Shown one piece after another: positions 1 through 13,120 of a DNA stretch of 64,000 nucleotides. Location of the stretch: NCBI GenBank assembly GCA_036925085.1, contig JAUPFP010000051.1:1021001-1085000 (forward strand). Reading direction: 5' to 3'. Each line of letters opens with the position of its first letter. Within the stretch, counting starts at the first letter, position 1. The position numbers were made by a program, and so were the translations under genes. This stretch comes from Brachycybe producta (Eukaryota; Arthropoda; Diplopoda; Playtdesmida; Andrognathidae). The notes beneath the pieces are model-generated. The model ran no database searches. It was not told the DNA's origin and saw only the letters and a program-made list of their open reading frames with translations.

Positions 1-759
1 CGGGAACTACCACTTTAGATGACAGCTTTGGAGGTGTGTTGATCGGTGTGTGGAGGCGGTGGCATAATTGATGGCGTGACAGGTGTGAGTATCGACTCCC
101 GGTACCAAAAAGGTTCCAGGGGTGTCGCAGACGAGGGTGGTTCCGGTGATATAGACGGTGTTTCGGTTATTCTTCCACTTTTTCTATTTTCTCCTGTGTG
201 CTTTCCTTTGAAGTCTATGAGGTGTGCATCGATTCGGCCCCAGACATTATTTTCTCTTTGAAGTTTATTTTCCTATATTAACTGTCGGGGTCGTTGACGT
301 CCATCCATGATAAGGAAACATGGTGTATTTTTCTGCATGTCCCTTTTATGGTACTTTATTTTTTGGACGTCCTTGACTCATTATGTTGTTGTCTCAGGTA
401 CACCTCATGGTTGACAGTTATTTTGGAGGCCACGTGGTTCCAGTGTAGTTATTGTAGTGGTTGCCAATATGTAAACATTGGCGGGAATGATGAAAAACTT
501 GATTTGTGAGAATTTTGTGGTTTTAGGTGATATTTGAGTGTTAAGAGGAGTTGTTGATGTTGTGAGGTTATTTATTCGTTGGGGTTCCTTTTTACCCCCT
601 CCCCCACCTCTTGACAACTGTACTCAAGTTTTTCTCTCAAATTCTTCCCACTTTTCTATTGTTGATATTTGATAATTTATAGTGTTTATATCTATGGCTA
701 TAGATAAAACACTAATGGATTGTTATTGTTTTATTTGTCACGTTCGGTGTTATGCTAGC
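1..759. other. Non-coding, unresolved
   Basis: I see no convincing gene. Short open frames lack family resemblance. This stretch may be the decayed continuation of the minus-strand gypsy element that follows, since pol downstream of protease would lie here, but no RT motif is recognisable. Confidence 0.4.
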
Positions 760-3001
760 ATTGGTGGCCAACCACAGATCGTCGTCACTTCCAGAGTAGA
801 GGTTTTAGACCACCCCAGTGCTTCTATGCATTTTTGTCGGAGTGTAGACAAGAAGAGGTCGTCCTCTAAGTATACTTTATTGGTGGCCATGGATACAGTG
901 AGATGTAAAGCTCGGCCCAGATCTCGGCCTAGAATAGACTCGGGTTGGCCGGCAATTACCAGCAGGTGCCCTTGCAGTGTGGGTGCCTAGCTGAACCACT
1001 GTGGCGAGTCAGCCCACAACGGTGATCTTCAGGCCTCCCACACCCTGAACATCGTATGGTATATGTATGACTTTTCCGTTGATTGTGACGGCGATGCATC
1101 GGTTTCTTTCGCTAGCATCAGGCATGCAGCTATCTACCAGCTAGTTGTATACCGACTCCATGAGTTTCCAGCAGCAGGAGTGGCCTTTTGTCGGTGGTTG
1201 GGTGCCTGGAGCCATGACGGCTACCGTTCTGTTTTCACGGCACCCTTCTACTTCCACAGATGTTGAAAGGATGTCAAGCATGTCCTGCCACGTGATCAGC
1301 TTGGCCGAGGTCCATGCTCGCATGGGGGCTCAGTCCATCACATGGATTGGTACGTTCTCGGGATCGTCGGAACTGTCTGTGTTAGGTTTTTCAGGAGGTG
1401 GTGCCTTTTCGGTTGAAATTGGAGCTGGAAGAGGGATCTTGTGGATTTGTCCCCTAATCGGATCAATGCGAACTCAGCTCCTTTTTCAGTTATAATGTTC
1501 GCTTTGGGCACCTCCTTCTCGGTGCTGTAATCGGTGATCGGTTCTCCAAACTGCTTGATGGAGATCTTCTTTGGCTGGCGGCACTCACGGATAAAAAGAT
1601 CTAACTTCCCACAATTATAGCACATTGACTTCCTCTTGTCAAACGTGCAAGTGGTGTCTTGTTTTTTGTCCGTCCTGGAGTGTCGCCCCAAGTTAGTAGT
1701 AGCAGTTTGGTTCGGCTTTTTATCATGCCTAGAATGATGTGTATGGTCTTTAGAGCCGGTGGCTGCCACCTGCTCTTTATTGGTCTTCAATGCTTCTTTA
1801 CCAACTTGTGCGCCAGATGCAGCTTTGCACTCCATCGGCCATTTGTTCAAGGACAGTAGGACCACCTCTATGTTGAGGATGTCATTTGCAAAATCCTTGA
1901 ATGACGTGGTGGCTGCGTGATGGATGGCATCTCGAAGGGTTGGATGCAGAGCGCGACAACTGATTTATATGTAGCTGATCATCCATGTGCGGGTAAACAC
2001 AGTCGCCGAGGGCCATAAACTTCCAAATGAAGGCCTGTGTGCCCTCGCCTTCCGCTTGAAGCATCTCTATATCCTGTTTCTCCAGGATGGGTAATTCGTT
2101 CGGTCGACCGAACTTATCCACCATTCATACTCTCAGCTCAGGCCACGAAATGCCATGACATTCGTACTTCAGCTTGCTCAACCACGTACGGGTGGCCCCG
2201 GTGAAGCACCAAGTGAGATACTCTTTGTGGCGGTCAGTCCAGTCATACAGGTGAGCCACTTCCTCGAATTCCTTCACGAAGAGGTGAAAACCTGTCAATC
2301 CATCAAATTTTTGGATTGCATCGGCTGGGTGGCAGCCATTATATTTCTTATTGAAATCTTCAGTCGAGTTTTCCTTGGGGGCCGGTCTGTAAATGTCATC
2401 TTGTACATTAGACATCCCAGCGGTCATCGGTGCTGCCATTTGTGATGGAAAGCGTGATGCATATACTGAAGGATCCTGTGTCGGGTCTTGGTTTGGGGCC
2501 CTACCCTGCTGCTGTTCCGTGGGTGCTGGGTGATGGTCACCACGTGCAAGAGACAAGAGGGGCAAGAGATTGGGGAGTCAGCACGTGTCATAGTCGGTGG
2601 TGCGCGTGGTTGTTCTGCATGCTCGTCTCTATGGTTTGAACCATCCGACTGGTTTTGACACCGTTGTGGAGTGTACTGCCAGTCAGGGTGGTGCGGTAGA
2701 TGATGTGGTGTATAGTGTCTGTCGTACCGATCCTGACGCTCCCTGTAACCATAATAGGAGATGAAAGAGGCGTCCGAGTCATGGTCACAATGTTGGTATG
2801 TACGGTATGGTGTTGTCGGTCAATTGGGTGTGAACTGATCGTCCATGATCCGGGCCACCTGTTGCGATAGCTCAAGGAGATTGGGCCCAGTCGGCTGCAG
2901 CGGTGGTGTCGCATCATCAACAATGGCTACCTCCGGCGTACCCTCGTGGGAACCCTGGTGATCAGACAGGATGTCCGAGGAATCGTGTGCAGTGGCCATG
3001 A
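760..3001 (-). pseudogene. Decayed Ty3/Gypsy gag and protease tail
   Basis: This is a minus-strand gag of an LTR retrotransposon, broken by frameshifts and stops. The likely start methionine is at 2999. Its frame runs through a leader with a short helix-like block (LLELSQQVARIMD, near 2870). After a frame change, 2565-2125 holds a capsid-like region with the WTDRHKEYLTWCFTGATRTW block. A degraded zinc knuckle lies near 1620-1570 (CYNCGK...REC) in which the usual His is Phe. Further along (about 980-850) a piece resembling the C-terminal end of a retropepsin can be read (ILGRDLGRALHL, then KVYLEDDL). The sequence is clearly different from the gag of the large element at 17.4 kb, so it belongs to another Ty3/Gypsy lineage. 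No flanking LTR was identified. Identification as gag is good; the protease part is weaker. Confidence 0.6.
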
Positions 3002-5714
3002 TTGATGATGCGGCGTGTAGGGTGTAAGTGGTGTGAATTTGTGGTGACGAACGAGTCCGGCGAAGTCCAATTCGGTGTGTGTAGCTCCGAGGGTTCTCGA
3101 GTACGCTCTGATCGATGCTTTTCAGTTCTGTATCGGAGTCCAGTATGAAGTGGATCGTTCATGTTCATGTGTGTGTGTGTGCATTAGTAATTTGGTGTTT
3201 CTGTCGGTAACTGACACCCTCGTACTCTTATACACTGAGTAACGATGGATTACCTATGTTTTGCACGTGTAGTTGCATTGATCTTGCAGTCCCATGGTGT
3301 GTTGTGTTGGTTATAATGTCCTCAGTTGGGGGTGATAGTTCCCAACTGGTGTAGAGTGTGGTGACTTCTTTATTGAGTGTCTAGTCTTAGAATTCTAATC
3401 TTCTCAACACATGGTGAATGGCGACTACGTAGAGGTTATGAGAGTTCTAGAATTCTCAATAAAGAACAGCAGATGCCCAATCCAAATTTGAGCGTGGTAC
3501 ACCACCCAATCAAATATTGCACTGGAAGAAAGTAGGAAATAACTGGAAGATTCACTTAGATTCCCTTGTTTAGCAGAAAAAAAAGTTTGTGCAAAGAGAG
3601 GACACACAAAGCGATGAAAGTTCAAGATGGCTGAACTTTCAGAAAGCAGAGAAGAAGAATAAAAGTCCAAGATGGCTGGGCTTTTATAGAATAGAGTGAA
3701 GAAAGCTGAACTGCTCGAAAGTGTAGAGGATTCTGGTGTGGTGCCCACATGCCAAAGAATCTATTTTATTAAAAAAGCAAATCAGTGCAGAAATGGAAGA
3801 TTGTTGGTTGTTTGAGAAGAAAAGTTCTTTTCAAATAAGAAGGAATATACAGATTGATGAATTCAGACGTCCTCACTGGTGAATGGCTCTGGATGAAAAG
3901 GGCAGAATCACTGGCAGTGAGGAACTATGTTGAGTGATGAAAAGAGGTCCGAAAATGTTCAAAAATAATGAATTGCACCAGGTGGCGTTTGATGGTCACC
4001 AGGAGGAAGAACACTTAAAAGAGAGAAAAGTTCAAAAGAAAAGTGAACCTTTCTCTAGAAAGAAAAACTCCACCAGAGGCACGCAAGTGCAGGCCCTTTG
4101 GAAGAGAAGAAAGAAGAAAAGAACAAAAAGAGAATAGAAGATACAAGTGTTCATATGGAGCAAAAAACCGCTCTGTTGGCACTTTTTTTTGAAGAGTTTC
4201 CGGTCAATCCAAGATGGCGGCCAGTGCTTCAATGATGTCCAATGGAGAAGTTCATATGAAGTACTTTGAGGTGATGATGGTGAGTTTGAAGATGACTTGG
4301 GACATAGAGGGTCCCAAGGGAAGCATAATGGATGAACAAAAGAACAAAAAGAAGAGGGGACAAGAGAGTCCCACGTGGCTAGAAAAAGTATTTCAGCTTG
4401 TAAGCCCCTAACAATGATACGAAGTTAGGATGAAAACTTGCTAGGAAAATTAAAAGTGAAGAGTGAAGATAATAGGCACATTTAAGAGACACACACGTCT
4501 TTAAAGGCCTATTAATAGGTGGAAAGACAAGTAGCTGAGATTTGTTTGCTCACCTCACAATGATACGGAGTTTCGGCTGAGTAAACTCCTCTCAGAGATT
4601 AAAAAGAATTTGTTTGAAGTGTTGCCCACCTACTAACCAATGATACGGAGGAGGGTCAAGTGGGTTTCACTTCGAAATTTAAAGAAGAGTTGAGAATAAC
4701 GATGAAACATAAAACATAAAACACAAAAACATGGACGGAAACACGTGTGTCCACAACAGTTGCCACCGTGTTCCCCCGAGTGCTAAGCGGATGGCAGACA
4801 AAAGTTCTTTCTACACGTGTCTCTTTGGACAAGACACAGAATCGCGCGGTCGACCTGTGATGTGTATTCACAGTTTCATTCAACAAGTGTTTCCACAGAT
4901 TCTGCTCCATATGGTCGACCATTGATGTGATCGCTGATCTCTCAACACGTGGCTCCTACATAGAAAGGACGGATGAAGGATCGTGAAACACAATCACGAA
5001 ACTTAGGACAAAGGACGGCTTCCCCTGCACATCCACTAAATGTGAGGTTTTGACATCGACCTCGTAATTTTACCAGCTTATAGATGGTGTTTTCTGCGAC
5101 TTGTTTCTTCTCTTGATCGCACGGTGCCTGCACAAAGAAGATCCGAGTTACAGAAATAGCTGGATGGAGTTGGATTACAATCATCCTCCTGCATGGGAGT
5201 GAAATCGATGCAGAAGGATGGTGGCCATCCTTCTCTTGGTCGATGCTGATGTACATCTTCTCCAATGTGTTGTTACCCATAGAAGATGTTGTAGCTTCTT
5301 CAGGATTGTATGTCTCCTGCCTTATGATGTCTTCGACCTCTGTAGAGAAGTGATTAGTTACCGAACATAGAGACAATGCTGTTTTCCATTATAAACACTT
5401 TTATTCATCCTTATAAGGAAACACTTAGTTTACAAGGATGATGTTAATTATTAAAGATGCGTCCTCATGCTCATGATGTGATACGGATAAAGATCAAACG
5501 CAGTACAAAAGAGAACAAAGACAAGGACAAGGAACAAAGAGGAACACAGTCCTTTTATACCTTGGACCTGTGTACACCTATGAGGTGTAACCAGGTCCAA
5601 GTGACCATGGCCCTAAGTGTATCACTCCGCCACTTCAATGTGCGTCAGAAGTGTGAGTCAGAGGTGAGGGAGGGATAAGCAGGAGTTGTTTACCGCCCAA
5701 GCTATGGTTTTGGT
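3002..5714. other. Non-coding region with dispersed short repeats
   Basis: No gene is confidently supported apart from a doubtful minus-strand open frame at 4942-5376. Three CAAGATGGC-type, YY1-like sites lie near 3627, 3670 and 4208; the last reads CCAAGATGGCGGCC. The motif AATGATACG recurs near 4414, 4559 and 4640, with a related GTGATACGG near 5480. This could be an old LTR or non-autonomous element, but no termini were found. Confidence 0.35.
4942..5376 (-). CDS. Hypothetical 144-residue open frame
   Basis: An uninterrupted minus-strand frame starts at an ATG at 5376. I do not recognise the family. The translation has mixed composition with a fairly globular look (for example RIFFVQAPCDQEKKQ, then KLVKLRGRC, and several cysteines toward the end) rather than low complexity. 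There is no obvious signal peptide or membrane segment. It lies in a repeat-bearing region with no recognisable neighbour. It could be a fragment of a mobile-element gene or a chance open frame. Confidence 0.2.
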   Translation of the reverse strand: MSLCSVTNHFSTEVEDIIRQETYNPEEATTSSMGNNTLEKMYISIDQEKDGHHPSASISLPCRRMIVIQLHPAISVTRIFFVQAPCDQEKKQVAENTIYKLVKLRGRCQNLTFSGCAGEAVLCPKFRDCVSRSFIRPFYVGATC

Positions 5715-5937
5715 GGGAATGGGAGTTGCTGTGTTACAATGCATATCTTTACAGCATAATTAAAAAAATGATTGAAATTGTTGTTGGGTTTATATCAATG
5801 GGGTTTTATATTTTCTGGTTTTGACAATGCATTCTCTATGCTGCACTTGGACTCTTGTCCCTCTGCCATAGGCCTTTATGGCTGCTTGCAGAGTAATTTG
5901 TCAAATTCCAAAAATTTAAATTCAAATAGGGAAGTTC
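5715..5937 (+). mobile_element. 5'-truncated LINE, 3' end only
   Basis: This is a close copy of the 3' terminus of the LINE interrupted at 15.65 kb (compare 28930-29152). The shared parts are the block around TTTATATCAATGG, the line CTCTTGTCCCTCTGCCATAG, and the end GCTTGCAGAGTAATTT followed by short A/T-rich CAAATT-like repeats. Only the last ~220 bp is present, as expected from incomplete reverse transcription. It is non-coding. Confidence 0.8.
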
Positions 5938-7738
5938 AAATAATGCAGGCTTATAATCATAAAATATCATTGTATGTTTTCTTTTATTATTTTCATGTTT
6001 TATTTTTCCCAAATTGAATGTTCATTTGTGCAGTTACAGTTCGCTCAGATACCCCCATGCAATAAAACACTCATAAATCATTTAGTCCTCAGACACATTG
6101 CATTTAAGATATACAATATGTAACATTTTTCTTTTGAATAAGTTAAGTTTGAAATAGTTTCCAGGAAAACCCCTACAGCTGGGGTCACAAGAGGGCATGA
6201 GAACTTGTAGAACCCCAACTAAAATATTCTCCCCCCTCCCCTTCACATGAGGAAATATATTTAAGACCCCAACTTAAATATATTTTCTCATGGTCATAAA
6301 TTCCCTACTGTCAACTTTTTATATAAAAAATTATATGAAATTCATGAAAATAAGGGAGAATTAATGAAAACAAGTCAACCAATCATAGAACTTCCATGAT
6401 TCTCTATGAGAGGGATTTTGTAGAAAAGGGCCAACATTTTGGCTGAAAAATCAGAATCATCGGTGGATCAGCACCCATTCCACTCTCAGGAGAATCTTTT
6501 ATCCTAAGAAACATTGGATAAGTTTGGTATACAGCTCATGCTAGAAACCATCAGCCTGACTACAAAAAGTTACCATAAATGTTGCAAGTATTAGGTCTCT
6601 TGTCTCCACCAAATAAGTTACGATAATCTTTGATTATTTGTCTTTTTAATGGAGTTAATTAGTTAAAATGACTTGTGCATTGTAGGTCTTTCTGGTTTAA
6701 AGGCATCTGTGGTGGAAGGTTGAGTATAATCAATTTTGACTCTGATGGTTCTTTGCACATAGGTAACCACAAAATCACTATATGATAGGTCTTTTTTGCC
6801 TTTGGTCACATAAGTCACCCTAATCTGATTATTGGTGTTTTGTCTGACAGCAAATGAGTTACCATTCAAGGTGATTGTTGGTCCAGTGTGAAAAATACCT
6901 TAGAGAAAAAACTAGAAATCTTCTAGGCTTAACAGTGTGAAACTTGGAAAACTTGAACAACATGAAGGTTGGGCTATTTGTACTGTAAGTTGTTACCTTG
7001 TTTTTTTGTTAAATGATCTCGGCTGATTTGGCCTATTCTAGAAATTGACCAACCCTATTGGTTAGACACCTTTCACCATTAATTGGTTTGTTCATTTTCC
7101 CTTTTTATGCCCTAATTTGACTATTCTGGTCCTTACATTTCTTTTTATTGCATTAAGTAGTTAAAGCTCATGAACATAATATATCTACCTTTGTTTTTAC
7201 TTATAATTAAATAAACTTATGCTAAAGTCTGATTTTTGTAGTTTATATCTTTGTTTGTATGTAACTTATAACCCATATTTTGTCATAATAAACAATTTCA
7301 TAATTTTAAGTCAAGTTGATGTAGTGAGTTATTGAGAGTGAGTTATAGATCTTCATTGATCTGATGAACCTGAGTTTTAAAAAATCAGTTGGCCTTTCTC
7401 ACTAATAAAGTTTACACATAGGGAACGGCCAACAGTTACAACAGCCGGAATCGGCCAGGTATTCGAGGTGTTATCTTTAACGGACTATAAACCTGTTAAC
7501 AAGAAGAAACAAAAACACCATGCCAAAATTGCTCATAATGTATATTTAATTCACCATGCATACGGGATTCAAAGAATTCTAGGACCTACGTTAGTGTGGA
7601 CATATGGCATACGCCGATCGAAGATTCCAAATGACACAAAAATCCACAAGTCTTCGTCGTTAAAATTTCTACATCTCTTTTACGAGCGTACATTAACATT
7701 TAATTCCATGCTTTTATAAAATGTGAATTTTTTTACTA
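5938..7738. other. AT-rich non-coding DNA
   Basis: I see no gene, RNA or mobile-element terminus. Short frames at 6663-6869 and 7468-7719 have no family resemblance. Confidence 0.5.
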
Positions 7739-7742
7739 ATAT

Positions 7743-8607
7743 TGAAACGATAAGACCGGGAGAAATCCTGGCTCATTTAATTTTTCCTGGGTGGTTTGTT
7801 TTTGTTTGGATTGGCATAGAACTTTGTCAACCCTCTGTACTATCATAGAGAGGTTAGGTTACCGTCAGCTGATGATGCTAATATCCTGCTTTGGGTCACA
7901 CCACAGGGCTTGGGTTCTTTTATCCTCCCAGTCCCACCCCTTAATACAAAGAGATCATCCTGATAAACAGTAGCATTAAGTCTATGGGGTTGTGTTTTTT
8001 CTATTGAAATTGGTTTTAATTAGGGATGAATCATCTTTAAGATTTTGGGTGACCATTAATCAATTACTCTGATTGCTCCATTTGGGTTTTAAGTTTGTAA
8101 ATACCTAATCAGAGGATTCTGAGAAAGTCTTCTCAGTATCCTCTTGTTGGGTATAAAAAGGCCGTCTTTTTCATGTGATTCAAGCATTCTTGAAACAAAG
8201 AATCTATGCCCAAATAGGAATAAGTTTCTATGGAAATAATGAATGATGTAAATAAACTGTCGCTATGCTTAAAAAGTTGTAGAAGTCTTATTTTTATACC
8301 TATTGGATCGAACGAAAGTTCTGACATTTTATCATCTAGAGCTGTCAACCCAGGTGCAAACCTGGATCTCCAATCCTAGATGAGACTACAGAGGACAACA
8401 CGATCAACAAGCTTTTAATCGGGCGAAAGCCCACAGGGTAACAGACAGCTAAAAGATCCTTTTAACTGTAAAAGTTCACTAAAAAGGAACTTGTGAGGAA
8501 ACGGAAAGGGATTAATTATTCCCTTCCTCCCCAAACAGGGGAGATATAAGTGGCTTAGCCAACCACTTTTTGGTATATTCTATCCCCTAAGAAAGTGGTT
8601 CGTTACA
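7743..8607 (+). mobile_element. Solo LTR, second LTR family (copy 1)
   Basis: The repeat begins TGAAACGATAAG and ends GGTTCGTTACA. It is flanked by ATAT on both sides (7739-7742 and 8608-8611), a 4-bp target duplication. A TATA box (TATAAAAA, 8152-8159) and a polyadenylation signal (AATAAA, 8251-8256) sit in promoter-to-R order, so this is an LTR in plus orientation. Two related copies lie on the minus strand at about 29515-30248 and 30922-31835. No internal region adjoins it, so it is a solo LTR left by LTR-LTR recombination. Confidence 0.75.
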
Positions 8608-8611
8608 ATAT

Positions 8612-9939
8612 TATTCTTAAATAATTAATTTTTGTTATTTTAATGAAATAAACATTTCGTTTTATGATAAATACAAAACGTATATTTAATTATTTATTTC
8701 TTAAGTTGTTTAATTTTTTTAATATTTATTTTTCAAAATTATTTCATTCCAATATAAATTTCTTTTTTAAAATTATTAAAATAGTTAAATTATAATTATT
8801 TATTTCAATGTTTTTTGTGCTATATCCAAACGCCTGTATAAATCACCAGATGACCACGTGTCCACTCTCAGGAGCCCTGTGGACACGTGATCATATGAGG
8901 CTACCTATATAGCAAAAGCTATACCGACAACAGGCAGTTCGGCGCCACAAGAAAAATTCTGTTAGCCCCGCCCTTTTATGAGCATCAGACAAATAACAAA
9001 CACATGACAAACAGAATCAAAAACATAGGTTGACATAAGAATCCTAAATAAGCAATCAGAACAAACTTTTCTGACAGGCGCCCAACTGCTTCTATACGGA
9101 CAGCACCATAAGACTTCGATTTCTTTTTGACAAGCTAAGTCATCAGAACATCGGGTGATTACACATTTTTTTTAAAAATATGCTGTTTTATAAGCATCAG
9201 TTTTTTAAAGTTTGGTCATTTTGAAACACGTAAAAAGCTTATTTTGAAAATATCAACATGAAAATAGTATTATATGGAATTGAGCTACCGTTCTAGTTTT
9301 AAAAAACACATTTTGTAATTTCTCTTCATTTTGCACCTGAAAGACACAAAGTAACCAGCGTTTCGGAGACATCTACATGTTAACAAACCACGTTAACATT
9401 TTAAAATGTGATTAATAAAACATCAAATATATAGATTTTAAATCATATATAAATTATTTCATAAAAATTGCAAACTTATTTTTAACTAAATTGTCTAAAA
9501 TCAGTGCATCTCATCCAATTCAAACTAAACTTTATAAAATACAGTATTTTTGAAGGAGGGGACAAATGATTTTCAACAGAATTCTCTATTTAAGCACACT
9601 TCTGAAGTTAAGAGCGTTTTGTTAGCCTTTTTTAAATTACTAAAAAAAAAGATGACCGACAAAAATTAAAAAGTTTCGATTTTTATATTATAACAATTAA
9701 CGCATGTATTAACAACTACATAACGCATAATGGTCTGTTTCGTTAATTTTGGTTATTCATTTTTTTAACGTGGACCTGTATATTATAGAATGAGACTATG
9801 GAGCCCTGTTTAAAAAGTCATTTCTCAGACAGAAACAGCAGTCCTTTACTTTTCTGCATGTAGGTATTAATACATTGTACATACCTTCATTAGATTACTA
9901 GTTTGTAACATAACGCTCAAAGTAGAGACCTACATAAAG
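8612..9939. other. AT-rich non-coding DNA
   Basis: No gene or recognisable element. The first 200 bases are extremely A+T-rich, and several homopolymer A/T runs follow. Confidence 0.5.
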
Positions 9940-10550
9940 CCCATGGGCCGGTGGGCCATGGGCTGGGCCATGGCCGGCATTTTTATGTTAAAGGCCCATG
10001 GGCCTGGTAGGCTTTGTGGGCTTCATGGGCCTGGTGGGCTTTGTGGGCCTTGTGGGCTTCGTGGATCCTGGTGGGCTTAGTGGGCCTTGTGGGTTTAGTG
10101 GCCTTTGTGGGAATCATGGGTTTGGAAGGAGATTCATCATTTCTCTCATGTTTTTTTTTTTTACAAATATGTAGAACTGAAACACATTATTTTACACATT
10201 AATAAAAGTATAACATATTCCTCACTGACCAATCAATAAAATAAACATATTAAAGCCGTTAATGGGGCAGTTTCTGTTCTTGGTAAGCATGCGAACTTGT
10301 GAACCATTTAGTGTGGAAAATAGAGACCTACACAAAGCCTATGGGATAGTGGGCTTTTGGGCTGGGCTGGGCTTGAATCAGTATATTTATGTTAAAGGCC
10401 CATGGGCTTCATGGGCCTGGTGGGTTTTGTGGGCCTGGTGGGCTTCGTGAGCCTGGTGGGCTTCGTGGGCCTGGTGGGCTTTATGAACTTCATGGGCCTG
10501 GTGGGCTGGGCCCAGTATAAAGTCTCATGGGCTGGGCTAGGCTTGAAATT
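9940..10550 (+). repeat. GC-rich GGGCCTGGTGGGCTT minisatellite in two blocks
   Basis: Two arrays of a roughly 15-bp unit (GGGCCTGGTGGGCTT with variants) lie at about 9950-10110 and 10340-10545 in otherwise AT-rich DNA. Each block is preceded by the same lead-in (AGAGACCTACA..AAGCC.ATGGG, near 9926 and 10320), so lead-in plus array was duplicated as a unit. Translated Gly-Leu-Val repeats are a by-product of the array, not a protein. Confidence 0.85.
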
Positions 10551-11178
10551 TTTACTCAATGCAGGTCTCTAGCTCAAAGCTTACTAACATCTATACTATA
10601 CTAGATAGCTACTATACATTAGTGTCAATTTCCACATCATGTTGAATGTACTAGTTCTAATCCAATTACCAAAGTTAAGCAACCTTGAGCCCTGGGTGTT
10701 GTTTTATATTTTTTTAATTGTTTGAAAAAATGGGATTCATTAAAAAGTAACCTGTGTGATCAAGCGATGGAACATTTTTTGATCATAAAAAAGCATAGAA
10801 ATGATTTTTTTTAATTTTACCGTCCAAGAACGGGCAATATTACTAACTATACAGTATATAAAGTTTCCATGTTTCTAAACTTGTAACATAATGCTCAAAA
10901 GGTGAATTGCATAAAGGTTAATACTCAAATTTTGAATTGCACAAATTTTGTTGATTACTATAAAAGCCCTGAGTTGTACATAAGTGTGTTGGTGTTAGGT
11001 GTTCAAATAATGCACCCAATACACTAAAACACCTAACATTATTATATATATAATATACACAAAAATGAAATCAAAAATAGATTGAAAACAAAAAGAAGAA
11101 AAAATAATAAGAGGAACAATTATAATAATAAGAAGAAGAATGAAAATAATGTTAATAATAATGTTAATAATAATAATA

Positions 11179-11250
<72 letters not shown>

Positions 11251-12651
11251 TTTAAAAGAACTTCATGAATGAGGACAAGGACAATGGAAGTTAAATTCAA
11301 AAAGTTGTAAGTATAATGTGAGACATTAGTAAAACCAAAAAACAATCACATGCAATAGAGAGAGAAACAACATATTAAAAATATTATATGGTAACTATGA
11401 TGGGATGGGAAAAAAATAATAAAACACTTAAAAACTTAACCTTTATAACAAAGTTCAAAATATTTATAATTTATGATACTTTACTGTCACAATAAGAGGT
11501 AATGTTAAAGTGGCCTGTCAATCAAAAGACATAATGTTATTCTATTATCACCTGGCCATTACACTAACACTTACATGTAATCTTTTATAAAACAGGTGAC
11601 AGCTGTTTTACAATGTTAGTTTTTCCTGTCAATCACAATACTTTCACTTGTCAATCATAAGCTGACCAATTTGTTTGTCAACCCAAGTTGACCAATGAGA
11701 CTAGAATGGACTAAAAATCTTCAATTTTAATCAGTTCATTTTGGTTTTTCAAGTAGAGTGTGGCAGACTCTCAAGGAGAGTGTGTGAGAGGCTCTCAAGC
11801 AGTGTCTTGAGGAACATAAAGTTTTGGGATTATGTTTGGGATAGGTGTTTAAAGAGAAAAAATACAAAGACTTATGCTGGATACCAATGGGAACCCAGTA
11901 TATGATTTTGAATTTAAAATAGATATTGAAATTTCTATTTTGTCCCTTAGAAAATTTCTATTTTGTCCTAAGAAATTTTCTAACTTTGAATTTGTACTTG
12001 CACACTTTGAAACAAATTTTATTTTGTCCTTAGATATTTTTCTAACTTTGAATTTGTACTTGCATATTCTGAAACAGAGTTCTATTTTTTGGTTCCTTAC
12101 ATATATTTTAACCTAAATAGTTTTGAACTTGTTTCTGAAACAGGAGTATTTTGATAGATATAAACAGTGCCAATTTAAAAACTTCAGTGTATCAAGTGAA
12201 TTAAATTAGTTTGTTCAGTGATTAAAGTGCTACAGGGGTCAATGCAACACAACCTCTAGCCGACTGGACAACAACATCTCATCAAGACGTAAGGTAGGAA
12301 CAAAATCTTTATTTTAATTTAATACAAGGCAAATAACTTAAGCATCCACTGGCAAGAAAAAGGGACAAATAAAAAACTCAAACAGGGATAGTGGTTCCCC
12401 ATATAGACAATTGTCTGGAACCTCCTGAACCAAGCTGTACACTTTCACTTCTTCCCCTTTTCCAAAATTTCCAACTTTACATTCAGGGCTATAGAGTGGG
12501 GGTAAAAATAACATTGGGACGAGGTATAGGCTATATTATTATTAAAACAAATAATAGCTATCGGTAAGCAATCATATGTATATAAAAATATTTTTAAAAG
12601 TATGCCCCATTAAGATAAATATATTTTTATAAATATTTTTGTAAATTTAAA
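10551..12651. other. Non-coding DNA with microsatellite and small tandem repeat
   Basis: No gene is seen. A TAA trinucleotide microsatellite occupies about 11150-11250. Two imperfect tandem copies of a ~75-bp A/T-rich unit (containing TCTAACTTTGAATTTGTACT) occupy about 11945-12095. Confidence 0.5.
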
Positions 12652-13120
12652 GGCGCATTTACTAGTGAGCTGAAGAAGACAACTTTATGAACTGAACCAA
12701 AAATGTTGTACCATCTTATGCTTTTCCTCTATCAGCTCTGACATTTACATGTAAGTTGAAGATGAAAGATTTCAGCGGAAGCAGCAAATTCGAGCTTAAA
12801 ATGCATTTCAGCTTATATCTAATGTAGACATATCAGCTCCTTTGTAACTGGTCAGCTAGTGATGTCATCATCACATTCCAATAGGAATGTGAAACTGGTA
12901 TTATATGCAAATAATGATCTTATCAAGGCCACATGATGTCCACCTTGTGTATTCAAATAATTTCCCCAAAGGTGCTTGGAACTAACTTTATGTGAACTGA
13001 AAAGCTGAGCTGTTGTGTTGCAGCTGAAGATGGCTCAACACAATTAGCTGAAACACATGTTCATTTTCAGCTACTGCTTCAATACAGGAATTTCATCTTT
13101 AGCTCACTAGTAAACGCGAC
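12652..13120. mobile_element. Candidate MITE with ~20-bp terminal inverted repeats
   Basis: The left end reads G(G)CGCATTTACTAGTGAGCT (12652-12671). The right end, 13101-13120, is its imperfect reverse complement (AGCTCACTAGTAAACGCG). Similarity continues weakly inward for about ten more bases. The 430-bp interior is non-coding and rich in AGCTGA/TCAGCT words. No clear target duplication was found, so the superfamily is unassigned. Confidence 0.55.

Noticed and set aside
10014..10450. Gly-Leu-Val-rich open frames
   Set aside because: They are minisatellite translations without start context or flanking coding signal.
10995..11345. Poly-isoleucine open frame on the minus strand
   Set aside because: It is a TAA/TTA microsatellite read in frame.
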